NCBI GenBank assembly: GCA_024699495.1
Contig: JAILPK010000014.1
Location: forward strand, 1 to 64,000
DNA from: Bacteroidaceae bacterium
GTDB taxonomy: Bacteria > Bacteroidota > Bacteroidia > Bacteroidales > Bacteroidaceae
Reading direction: 5' to 3'
DNA length: 64,000 nt
Below are positions 24,644-32,874 of the stretch, one piece after another. The notes beneath the pieces are model-generated. The model was not told the origin of the DNA. It worked only from the letters and a program-made list of their open reading frames with translations, and made no database searches. Numbering within the stretch: position 1 is the stretch's first letter; each line of letters begins with the position of its first letter. Made by a program: the position numbers and the translations under genes.

Positions 24644-26011
24644 ATGTCTGACTCTATTCAAGGTTCTTCTCTCGCGGGGCTGATACGCCGATATGTCAGT
24701 TCAAGCGTAATGTTAATTGTGGCTACTGTGTCAGCCCTCATCTTTGCAAATCTGTCTGCCACGAGCGAAAGCTATGCTAAGTTTTGGGAACAGACCGTCA
24801 GCCTCAGCATCGGCAGTTTCAATGTGTTCAGTCATTCAGGGCATGACATGACACTGATGGATTTCATTAACGACTTCCTCATGTTCTTCTTCTTCCTGAG
24901 CGTGGGGCTGGAGATAAAGCGGGAGATACTATGCGGCGAACTCAGCAGCCGACAGAAGGCTCTGCTGCCGATTATCGGAGCCTGCGGCGGAATGTTGATG
25001 CCGGTTATAGTGTTCTATGCCGTTTGTTTCGGTCACCCATTGATGGAGCGCGGATGTGCTATACCTATGGCTACTGACATAGCCTTCTCGCTGGGTGTGC
25101 TGTCAATGTTCGGCAAGCGCGTACCCGTTGGTCTGAAGATATTCCTGGCGGCGTTGGCTGTGGCCGACGACCTGGGAGGTATAATCGTGATTGCACTGTT
25201 TTACAGTCAGGGCCTTCACTGGCAATATCTGCTCGGGGCAGCAATAGTAGTGGCAATACTTATCACCGGCAATCTGCGTGAGATCAGGGCAAAGGCATTC
25301 TACATGTCTCTTGGAATTGTACTCTGGTTTATGGTGCTCAATTCAGGCATCCATGCCACCATCGCCGGCGTAATTCTGGCCTTCTGTATCCCTGCGAACC
25401 TGGGCAAGGGCACCAGATATTATCTGCATCAAATCCGGCATATCGCCGAGCAGTATCCCGATATAGAGAATGACGACTCGGGCAGTCAGCGCCGAGCAAT
25501 GGTTCTGGCAAAAGAAGACATTCAGATGCTGCGCCGGATTGAGAAAGCATCCGACTATCTCATATCCCCCCTTCAAGATATAGAAGACCAGCTTGCAATG
25601 CCGATAAACTATGTTGTAATTCCCGTTTTTGCCTTTGCCAACGCAGGGGTTAACTTCGAAGGGATGAGCATCATGAGCTTGTTCAGCGGCGTGGCGCTCG
25701 GCGTCTTCCTTGGTCTGCTGTTGGGTAAGTTTATCGGTGTCCTCTCATTCTCTTGGTTAAGCATCAAACTGAAGATCTGCCAGATGCCGGATGGAGCCAA
25801 CTGGCACTCGTTGGCGAGCGTTTGCATGATATGCGGAATAGGATTTACGGTCTCAATGTTTATAGCAGCCCTAAGCTATCCAACTAATCTCGGAGCAGAA
25901 GGAGCCGCGATGCTCAACGAAGCGAAATTAGGCATCCTATGCGGGACAATAGCCTCCGCATTAGTAGGGTCATTATTGTTAAATTACACGCTGCCTAAGA
26001 CATCAGAATAA
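24644..26011 (+). CDS. nhaA: Na+/H+ antiporter NhaA
   Basis: An inner-membrane antiporter that expels Na+ in exchange for H+, for salt and alkaline tolerance. The 455-residue protein shows the family's 'DFINDFLMFFFFLSVGLEIKRE', 'GCAIPMATDIAFSLGVLSMFG', the ion-binding double aspartate in 'ALAVADDLGGIIVIALFY', and 'FAFANAGVNFEG' in the second half. A hydrophilic loop of about 60 residues ('RHIAEQYPDIENDDSG' onward), between helices near residue 260-310, is longer than in E. coli NhaA but usual in Bacteroidota. The start is an ATG in AT-rich DNA. It is followed by a terminator-like hairpin, so it is probably monocistronic. Confidence 0.95.
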   Translation: MSDSIQGSSLAGLIRRYVSSSVMLIVATVSALIFANLSATSESYAKFWEQTVSLSIGSFNVFSHSGHDMTLMDFINDFLMFFFFLSVGLEIKREILCGELSSRQKALLPIIGACGGMLMPVIVFYAVCFGHPLMERGCAIPMATDIAFSLGVLSMFGKRVPVGLKIFLAALAVADDLGGIIVIALFYSQGLHWQYLLGAAIVVAILITGNLREIRAKAFYMSLGIVLWFMVLNSGIHATIAGVILAFCIPANLGKGTRYYLHQIRHIAEQYPDIENDDSGSQRRAMVLAKEDIQMLRRIEKASDYLISPLQDIEDQLAMPINYVVIPVFAFANAGVNFEGMSIMSLFSGVALGVFLGLLLGKFIGVLSFSWLSIKLKICQMPDGANWHSLASVCMICGIGFTVSMFIAALSYPTNLGAEGAAMLNEAKLGILCGTIASALVGSLLLNYTLPKTSE

Positions 26012-26020
26012 AAAAAAAAA

Positions 26021-26066
26021 CGCCGCAAATGTGCATCATATAAAGAAAATGTTTACATTTGCGGCG
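26021..26066 (+). terminator. Terminator-like hairpin after nhaA
   Basis: CGCCGCAAATGT (26021-26032) pairs with ACATTTGCGGCG (26055-26066) around a 22-base loop. The A-run precedes rather than a T-run following, so it may act mainly on the minus strand or as an mRNA 3' stabiliser. Confidence 0.5.
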
Positions 26067-26134
26067 TTAAAGCTTCAAAATAAGGGAAAAATAAGAACAG
26101 AACAACTATACCAACTATTCTTAATCTTTCAATT

Positions 26135-28621
26135 ATGGAAAAAATCTACTCAAGACTTTTGATGTCCCTAATTGGCTTGTTTATGGCAATTAGCGCATCT
26201 GCTGCCGATTTCACAGGACAGAGTGTACAGAAGCCTGCTGAAGACTACACCACTGTTCCCGTTGTGTTCAAGCTAAGCGAAGTCGCAACGCTCATGAACA
26301 CGGATGCAACCTCGTTAGTCACTGCTCTTGATGCTTGGGCCGAAGCTTACGACCCAGACGCTCAGGAGCACGAAGGCAATATGCTTTTCCTTCAGGACGG
26401 CACGGGAACCTCCGGCCTCAACGACGCCTACACAGCTACTGGCACCAACGGCTATGCCGGCTGTTTCTGGATGAACAAGGAGGGCAAGGCCGTGGCTTAC
26501 GCTGACGGATATTGGTTTAACGACTTCTATTGGAGTTCAGCAGAAAACGACTCCCTTGTCTTTGCCATAGGCCAGAAGCCCGGATCGCTGCTCGTGAGCG
26601 GTGAATACAAGGCTTCTTTCGTTCTTTCTTACATGGGTTTCGAAGCTTCCTTCGACATCACTCTCTCTATTGACAGCGACGTGGAGCCTGTGGAGACCTC
26701 TTTCTCCAAACTGACTATCGTAGGTGAGAAGGTTGACACCATAGAGCAATTCCCACGCGAGGATTATACCGCCGACTCTATAGCTATTGATGTGACCGAG
26801 GCCATCACAGCTCTTGGCTGCACCCCAGAGTATCTGATCAATAATCTCTCAGCATCACTGTATGTAGCCCAGTTGGATAACTCCGAAGAGTCTGAAATGC
26901 CCACTGCACGCGGCGACGAACTGACTAACCAGGTCTCCGCTAACGGCATTGGCTGGTGGTTTGCCGGATGCACTGACGCCGAGGGACAGGATATCGACGA
27001 GGTGGTACGCGCATCATGGAGTTCCTCATGTAAATACTTCATCGAAGGCCTCTCGCTCAGACAAAACGAAGAGGAGAAATACATTCTCGAGGGTATTCTC
27101 GGCCAATATCCAGGCAATCTCCTGGAAGGGCAGAGTTTCTACAACTACATTTATATCATTTTCGGGAACAAAGCATATTCTTTGAAATGCGTCTTGAATA
27201 TCGTCAAGGACGAGACTCAGCCCGAACCGGGCGAGGTGAAATCTCTTGCCATCGCCGAAATGGAGAAGGTAGGCAATGCCGAAGTTAAGTTTGAAGAGTT
27301 CAGCGGTGGCACCGGCTCTGCAACTGTAAACCTCAATGAGGTGGCAGCTCTGATGGGCGAGACCTGGACTGCAGACACCTTGATTCTGGCAGCTCTGGCA
27401 GACGAGAGCGCTGAGAATATGACTCTTAAGTCAACCGCAAACAACGGCGGATATTGGATGACCACCAAAGGAGTCGCTGTTGCTTGGAACTCCAACGGAT
27501 ATGCTCTTTATATAGAGCCCACTTTAGAGGATGGGGAAGTGACCCTCACCTCAGGCCACAACGAGGGCGCCATCAAAGAGGGTGACTCATACACTTTCCC
27601 GATGTTCTACATCACTCCGGACTCCACCAAGTACTTCCAGTTGGATGTCACTGTAACGATAAAGGAACGTGATGTGGTAGATCCAAACAACCTCGTTGAG
27701 GTGGCAGTAATTCCTATAGAGGTAGCCACTCTTGCCGGAGGCGACTATCCTATTGAAGAAGAGCCGGCATTAGACATGGCTAATCTGGAAGAACTCATCG
27801 GCACACGTGCACCGACCTTCTATGCTTGGACTGCCCCCGATGCAGAGGGGAACCAAGAAATGACTGACAAATATTCTTGCACTCCTCACCCAGGCTTCTG
27901 GATGAGCTCAGACGGCTATGCTGCCACTTGGGGCGCTTCCAACCCTGTAGGTGTTTGCTATCTCAGCAACGGACATTTCGATCTCTATCGCTATCCGGGC
28001 ACACCTAAAGCCGGCGATACATGGAACGGAAAGTTCGTTTTGCTCAACTCTGCAACAGGCCAGTATGTGACCATCGACCTGACCGTCAAATTCTTTGAGA
28101 CTATCGTTAAGACAGAAGTAGTTGGCGAAGAGACCGTGAGCGTCAAGGGTGGCGACGAAACCACAGTTGACCTGACCGCCATGCTCACCGCAACCGGGAT
28201 GGCAGTGGCAGATCTGAATGACTTCCAGGTTCTCACCGCCAAAGATGCCTCCGGCGAATGGATAACACCTGTGGATCCTTATAACGGAGTCAACTTCAAA
28301 GACGGAGTATGCATCGAAGGCACCGATTTCGAGCAGGCTGTGAGCATAAATGTTGATACTGAGACCACATCTACGATTGAAGTGGTTCTTGGCGAAGGCT
28401 ATACTCTCAGCGGTTCGGTAAACCTTGATATCGCTATCCTTTACGACAGCAAGATGTATATTTACCACCTCGTGGTCTGCGACGCAGAGACATGGGCCAG
28501 CGTAGAAGGAATTCAGGCAGATTCTGCTGCAAAGGCTATTTACAATATTGCCGGACAGCGCGTCAAGAAAGCCACTAAGGGCCTGTATATCATAGGTAAC
28601 CGCAAGGTAGCAGTGAAGTAA
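26135..28621 (+). CDS. Secreted multi-module protein (DUF4859-like repeats) with Por-like tail
   Basis: An 828-residue exported protein. The signal peptide ends near 'MAISASA' (residue 23). About five modules of 110-170 residues follow. Each begins with a segment like 'VPVVFKLSEVATLMN', 'SIAIDVTEAITALGC', 'SATVNLNEVAALMG', 'EPALDMANLEELIG' or 'TTVDLTAMLTATGM'. Most carry a 'G(Y/F)WM...(G)..AVA(Y/W)' core and end in a beta-strand pair ('YKASFVLSYMG...ITLSI', 'FQLDVTVTIKE'). This resembles the DUF4859 family of Bacteroidales surface proteins, by pattern only. The C-terminus 'IYNIAGQRVKKATKGLYIIG' matches the tail of the M60-like protein. No catalytic motif is visible; an adhesin or glycan-binding role is a guess. 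Confidence 0.75.
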   Translation: MEKIYSRLLMSLIGLFMAISASAADFTGQSVQKPAEDYTTVPVVFKLSEVATLMNTDATSLVTALDAWAEAYDPDAQEHEGNMLFLQDGTGTSGLNDAYTATGTNGYAGCFWMNKEGKAVAYADGYWFNDFYWSSAENDSLVFAIGQKPGSLLVSGEYKASFVLSYMGFEASFDITLSIDSDVEPVETSFSKLTIVGEKVDTIEQFPREDYTADSIAIDVTEAITALGCTPEYLINNLSASLYVAQLDNSEESEMPTARGDELTNQVSANGIGWWFAGCTDAEGQDIDEVVRASWSSSCKYFIEGLSLRQNEEEKYILEGILGQYPGNLLEGQSFYNYIYIIFGNKAYSLKCVLNIVKDETQPEPGEVKSLAIAEMEKVGNAEVKFEEFSGGTGSATVNLNEVAALMGETWTADTLILAALADESAENMTLKSTANNGGYWMTTKGVAVAWNSNGYALYIEPTLEDGEVTLTSGHNEGAIKEGDSYTFPMFYITPDSTKYFQLDVTVTIKERDVVDPNNLVEVAVIPIEVATLAGGDYPIEEEPALDMANLEELIGTRAPTFYAWTAPDAEGNQEMTDKYSCTPHPGFWMSSDGYAATWGASNPVGVCYLSNGHFDLYRYPGTPKAGDTWNGKFVLLNSATGQYVTIDLTVKFFETIVKTEVVGEETVSVKGGDETTVDLTAMLTATGMAVADLNDFQVLTAKDASGEWITPVDPYNGVNFKDGVCIEGTDFEQAVSINVDTETTSTIEVVLGEGYTLSGSVNLDIAILYDSKMYIYHLVVCDAETWASVEGIQADSAAKAIYNIAGQRVKKATKGLYIIGNRKVAVK

Positions 28622-28660
28622 AGAAGGCTCTGCAACTGGATTTTAAAATAAAACCAGCAT

Positions 28661-28702
28661 AAACGGGGGCTGTGCCACATACGAATGGCGCAGCCCCCGT
28701 TT
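28661..28702 (+). terminator. Terminator after the multi-module secreted protein
   Basis: AAACGGGGGCTG (28661-28672) pairs with CAGCCCCCGTTT (28691-28702), and further pairing (TGCC/GGCG) lengthens the stem; T-rich DNA follows. The rest of the 302-base gap to sufB holds only the sufB -7 box. Confidence 0.8.
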
Positions 28703-28887
28703 CATTATCCCACCATATAATCAGGCCGCGCTAAACCCTCCTGTCTGTTTATACCTATTTTCATCTTCTTTCCATATGCTGCAACGTTCCCTTCCGGACT
28801 TGAAGTGATGCCTAGACCTGAATTGATGATTTTCAGCCTTTTAGTCTAAATATTTGTATAATCGATGCTACTTTCGTGTATTTTTTG

Positions 28888-28895
28888 TACCTTTG
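28888..28895 (+). promoter_or_regulatory. -7 box for sufB
   Basis: TACCTTTG 28 bases upstream of the ATG at 28924. No exact TTTG is found at -33. Confidence 0.6.
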
Positions 28896-28923
28896 CGCTC
28901 GCAAAAAACAATGAGAATTGGAA

Positions 28924-30369
28924 ATGAAGAATGAATTTGTACGCTCCGTGGTGGATAAAGCCTATGAATACGGCTTCACCACTGACATTGAGACCGAGGT
29001 GATTGAACGCGGCCTCACCGAGGAGACTGTACGCCTAATATCAGAGAAGAAAGGCGAACCAGAATGGCTGCTCGACTTCCGTCTCAAAGCTTTCCGTCAT
29101 TGGCTTACTCTGGAACAGCCAGCCTGGGGCCATCTGACAATGCCCCCAATAGACTATCAGGCCATTTCCTATTATGCAGACCCGACAGCGAACAAAAAAC
29201 AAGGGCCGAAAAGCCTCGATGAGATAGACCCCGAACTGATGAAGACATTCGACAAGCTCGGCATTCCTCTCGAGGAGCGCCTTGCGCTGAGTGGCACAGC
29301 GGTTGATGCTGTGATGGATTCCGTCTCAGTAAAAACCACATTCAGAGAGCACCTGGCCGAGAAAGGCATAATATTCTGCTCCATAAGCGAAGCCGTAAAG
29401 GAACATCCCGATTTGGTTCGGAAATATCTTGGCAGCGTGGTGCCATACAGAGACAATTTCTTTGCAGCCCTGAATTCAGCAGTCTTCTCCGACGGTTCAT
29501 TCGTGTATATCCCCAAGGGGGTACGCTGCCCGATGGAACTCAGCACCTATTTCCGCATCAATGCGAGAGGCACTGGACAGTTCGAACGGACTCTTATCGT
29601 GGCAGACGAAGACGCATACGTGAGTTATCTCGAAGGCTGCACAGCCCCGATGCGCGACGAGAACCAACTGCATGCTGCGATTGTGGAGATTGTGGTTGAG
29701 CGTAATGCGGAAGTCAAATACAGCACTGTGCAGAACTGGTATCCTGGCGACAAAGAGGGGAAAGGCGGTGTGCTGAATCTCGTAACCAAGCGGGGACTGC
29801 TGCGCGGCGAGAACAGCAAACTCTCATGGACACAGGTAGAGACCGGTTCGGCAATAACATGGAAATACCCTTCGTGCGTGCTTCAGGGCGACGGCTCTCA
29901 GGCTGAATTTTACAGCGTAGCCGTGACGAACAACTTCCAACAGGCAGACACTGGCACCAAGATGATTCATCTGGGTAAGAACACCCATTCGACAATAATA
30001 TCAAAAGGAATAAGCGCCGGGCGCAGCCAAAACTCTTATCGGGGACTGGTAAGAGTGGCATCCGGAGCAGAAGGAGCACGCAACTATTCCAGCTGCGACA
30101 GCCTGCTGCTGAGCAGCACCTGCGGAGCACATACCTTCCCATACATGGACATACAGAATCCGTCGGCTGTAGTAGAACATGAGGCGACGACATCCAAAAT
30201 CAGCGAAGACCAACTCTTCTACTGTCAGCAGCGCGGTATCTCACAGGAAGAGGCAATCGGCGTAATCGTTAACGGCTATGCCCGGGATGTTCTCCGCAAA
30301 CTACCCATGGAATTTGCTGTGGAAGCCCAGAAACTGCTCAGCGTATCCTTAGAGGGAACTGTAGGATAA
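28924..30369 (+). CDS. sufB: Fe-S cluster assembly scaffold SufB
   Basis: Core scaffold of the SufBCD complex, which builds iron-sulfur clusters in the cytoplasm from sulfur supplied by SufS. This 481-residue protein shows '[21 protein letters not shown]', '[25 protein letters not shown]', '[10 protein letters not shown]', '[11 protein letters not shown]', 'SRGLVR'-type beta-helix text ('NSYRGLVRV'), 'YSSCDSLLL' (conserved Cys) and '[22 protein letters not shown]'. The ATG at 28924 is chosen over the track's TTG two codons earlier. It is unusual that sufC, sufD and sufS are not adjacent: they are at 53.9-57.1 kb on the same strand. A copy with its own promoter implies separate control. Confidence 0.96.
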   Translation: MKNEFVRSVVDKAYEYGFTTDIETEVIERGLTEETVRLISEKKGEPEWLLDFRLKAFRHWLTLEQPAWGHLTMPPIDYQAISYYADPTANKKQGPKSLDEIDPELMKTFDKLGIPLEERLALSGTAVDAVMDSVSVKTTFREHLAEKGIIFCSISEAVKEHPDLVRKYLGSVVPYRDNFFAALNSAVFSDGSFVYIPKGVRCPMELSTYFRINARGTGQFERTLIVADEDAYVSYLEGCTAPMRDENQLHAAIVEIVVERNAEVKYSTVQNWYPGDKEGKGGVLNLVTKRGLLRGENSKLSWTQVETGSAITWKYPSCVLQGDGSQAEFYSVAVTNNFQQADTGTKMIHLGKNTHSTIISKGISAGRSQNSYRGLVRVASGAEGARNYSSCDSLLLSSTCGAHTFPYMDIQNPSAVVEHEATTSKISEDQLFYCQQRGISQEEAIGVIVNGYARDVLRKLPMEFAVEAQKLLSVSLEGTVG

Positions 30370-30468
30370 GTTCCACTCTCCTTCTCCGCAATATAAGCCC
30401 ACTACCTGGCTGTAAGCAGGCCCCACAATTAATACTTGTCATTAAAAAAATCTATTATACCAACACCT

Positions 30469-31848
30469 ATGGCTGAAGTATTTATTTCTTGCACCAACAA
30501 CGACATAAATGATGCACAACAAGTTAAGTATGAGATAGATGACTATCTTGGCACTAACTGCTCAATAAACAACAGCAGCAGCCGAGGTGGGCAACTGCCC
30601 TCAGATGTGACTGATGCAATTGACCGCGCCGGAGTCTTTGTCTTTATGCTTAGCGGCAGTTCGTTGTCAGACCAGAAAACCATCGATGAGATTGCTTACG
30701 CCCATTTTCGCGGCAAGAGGATTGTTGTTATTTCTCTCGAAGGGACTACAATGCCAAATGAGTTCATCGACCGATTTGGCTATCGCAGTCCTATCGACTA
30801 TTCCATAGATACCCAACGTATAAAATTACTGCGGAACCTCCGTGCCTGGCTCGGAGTTACAAGCGCAGCTCTTATGCCTCCCCCACGTGGAGCTCGTGTA
30901 ACAGCCCAGCCCGCATCAATTCCGCCAAGTCGCCCCTCATCAGGCACTGCGACGCCCGCTGCAACCACGTCCCCAACACCAAAACCAGGCGGAGGTAAGT
31001 TTGGTTCTGATGCGCTAATGAAAGCGATGGCCAGACTGAAGGGGACATCCACAACGCCAGCCTCAACTGCGACAACCACGCCAGCCACACAAACAGTAAC
31101 TCAGCCGACAAATTCCGACGAGCCGGAGATATCAGACGATGAGATGCGCAGATATTCAGCAGAGCAACTGTATGATTTAGGCTATGACTATTACAACGCA
31201 ACGGGAGGTAGGAGAAGAGACTATGTGCAAGCTGTAAGATTCTATACGGCGGCAGTCCGTCTCGGCCACGTCGGCGCGGCCTGTAATCTGGGTCTATGTT
31301 ATGAATTTGGCAACGGCGTCCCCGCAGATATACAGGAGGCTGTAGTACTCTACCGCCAGGCAGCTAACGGCGGAAATGCAAATGGCGCATGCAACTTAGG
31401 CTGGCTCTATGAGAGCGGCAGCGGTGTTCAAAAAGACTTTGCTGAGGCCGTACGCTACTATCAGATGGCAGCTGACAAGGGGCTCGCTCGGGGACAGTGC
31501 AATCTGGCATATATGTATGACTCAGGCATGGGTGTGGCGCAGAACTATTCCAAAGCGCTCTTCTGGTATCATAAGGCCGCAGACCAGGATTATGCGAGGG
31601 CCATGTGCAATATAGGCTGGTGCTACGAGGCCGGTCACGGAGTAACAAAAGACTTGGTCGAGGCCAACAAATGGTATCAGAAAGGGGCTGAAAAGGGAAA
31701 TCCTCAGGCAATGCATAATCTGGCATGGAATCTGGAAAATGGTTATGGCATCGCCAAAGATATCGAAGCCGCAGTGGTTTGGTACCGAAAAGCCGCTGAC
31801 ACAGGTCACGATAAATCGAGGAAAGCTCTGATTCGCCTTGGCAGGTAA
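30469..31848 (+). CDS. TIR-domain protein with Sel1-like repeats
   Basis: A 459-residue protein. I chose ATG 30469 because 'MAEVFISCTNNDI' begins the TIR fold; the track's TTG is 11 codons upstream. Residues 1-130 look like a TIR domain: 'VFISCTNNDINDAQQVKYEI', 'DVTDAIDRAGVFVFMLSG', 'SSLSDQKTIDEIAYAH' (the Glu of 'IDE' sits where catalytic TIRs carry theirs) and 'RIVVISLE'. A Pro/Thr/Ala-rich linker (about 135-225) follows, then six Sel1 repeats of 36 residues with 'ACNLGLCYEFGNGVPADIQEAVVLY' type sequence. Bacterial TIR domains can consume NAD+ or make signalling nucleotides, and Sel1 repeats bind proteins. A defence or signalling role is inference. The gene is 99 bases after sufB and 97 before a CPBP protease. 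Confidence 0.8.
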   Translation: MAEVFISCTNNDINDAQQVKYEIDDYLGTNCSINNSSSRGGQLPSDVTDAIDRAGVFVFMLSGSSLSDQKTIDEIAYAHFRGKRIVVISLEGTTMPNEFIDRFGYRSPIDYSIDTQRIKLLRNLRAWLGVTSAALMPPPRGARVTAQPASIPPSRPSSGTATPAATTSPTPKPGGGKFGSDALMKAMARLKGTSTTPASTATTTPATQTVTQPTNSDEPEISDDEMRRYSAEQLYDLGYDYYNATGGRRRDYVQAVRFYTAAVRLGHVGAACNLGLCYEFGNGVPADIQEAVVLYRQAANGGNANGACNLGWLYESGSGVQKDFAEAVRYYQMAADKGLARGQCNLAYMYDSGMGVAQNYSKALFWYHKAADQDYARAMCNIGWCYEAGHGVTKDLVEANKWYQKGAEKGNPQAMHNLAWNLENGYGIAKDIEAAVVWYRKAADTGHDKSRKALIRLGR

Positions 31849-31945
31849 ATCCCCCTTCATTCATCCCTTTGCCAGCCTCTAAATCATCTCCTGGCTGACC
31901 TCTTAACCAAATCCCTTGTTAATCTCTTAAATCATAGATATTACC

Positions 31946-32749
31946 ATGCAGTGGTGGGTTTATGTCATAATATTTATCGTCACGCAACTGGCAGGTGGTG
32001 TGGCGGGAGGTTGTCTCAATCTTATAGAAATACATTTCGGGTTAGACATACAAAACAGTGTGTCCCTGGCGCTGTTGACAAGTAACGTGCTTGCTGTCGT
32101 GTTGGCACTCTCTCTTCGCCCGGCCGGACTCACGTGGAAGCATACTCTTGAGGGCTGGACGCGCCCCGAAAGGCGCTGCTACACAATAAAAGCGCTGCTT
32201 ATGGCTCCGCCTACTATCTTTATTGTGAACATTGTAGGAGAGTGGCTCCCGACCCCGCCTGATATTGTCGGCAGCGAAACTATGTTTGTGTTGATGAACA
32301 GTGGCATAGGCATCTTGACAGTGGGGCTACTCGGTCCGATATCTGAAGAACTGCTTTTTCGCGCCGGAGTGATGGGCAGAAGCCTGCAAAAATCAGAGGA
32401 ACTGCAAGAATCGGAACAGGCTCCCTCCAACCACAGGAAACTCATTATTCTCTCAGCATTATTGTTCTCCTTGGTTCACTTGAATCCGGTGCAAATGCCT
32501 GTTGCGTTTATTCTTGGATTATTGCTTGGATGGGCTTATGCAGGCAGCCGCTCGCTACTGGCTCCGTGCGCAATACATATATTTAATAATAGCATTGCGG
32601 CGGTTCTCACCATTATATACAAGAATCCCGACGTTACTATCACCCAGATCCTTGGCAGCAGAACTACGGTGGGCATCACTGTGGTTATTGCCGTATTTTG
32701 GCTTGCGGCCTGCATCTTCATGCTCCCCACGTCAAAAAAAATGAAATAA
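31946..32749 (+). CDS. CPBP-family intramembrane protease
   Basis: A 267-residue polytopic membrane protein of the CPBP (CAAX protease and bacteriocin-processing, formerly Abi) family. All three core motifs are present: 'ISEELLFRAGVMG' (EExxxR), 'FSLVHLNPVQMP' (FxxxH) and 'CAIHIFNNSIA' (HxxxN/B). It is therefore a plausible active glutamic-type protease in the inner membrane. Family members process peptides, give bacteriocin immunity, or are uncharacterised. A charged insert ('QKSEELQESEQAPSNHRK', about residues 148-166) separates the first and second motifs. It follows the TIR-Sel1 gene on the same strand and ends at a bidirectional terminator. A functional link to the TIR protein is inference. 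Confidence 0.88.
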   Translation: MQWWVYVIIFIVTQLAGGVAGGCLNLIEIHFGLDIQNSVSLALLTSNVLAVVLALSLRPAGLTWKHTLEGWTRPERRCYTIKALLMAPPTIFIVNIVGEWLPTPPDIVGSETMFVLMNSGIGILTVGLLGPISEELLFRAGVMGRSLQKSEELQESEQAPSNHRKLIILSALLFSLVHLNPVQMPVAFILGLLLGWAYAGSRSLLAPCAIHIFNNSIAAVLTIIYKNPDVTITQILGSRTTVGITVVIAVFWLAACIFMLPTSKKMK

Positions 32750-32816
32750 AGGAATGGAAACGTAATGACTCCTTTATACCAATCAGATAATTAGGATTCC
32801 CATCTATGATATTATC

Positions 32817-32854
32817 AAAACCGCCCTGGACATCTCTACTGTTCAGGGCGGTTT
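32817..32854. terminator. Bidirectional terminator between convergent genes
   Basis: AAACCGCCCTG (32818-32828) pairs perfectly with CAGGGCGGTTT (32844-32854) around a 15-base loop, with A-run and T-run ends. It separates the plus-strand CPBP gene from the minus-strand methyltransferase. Confidence 0.8.
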
Positions 32855-32874
32855 GATTTCCGGCTGGGGGCTGT

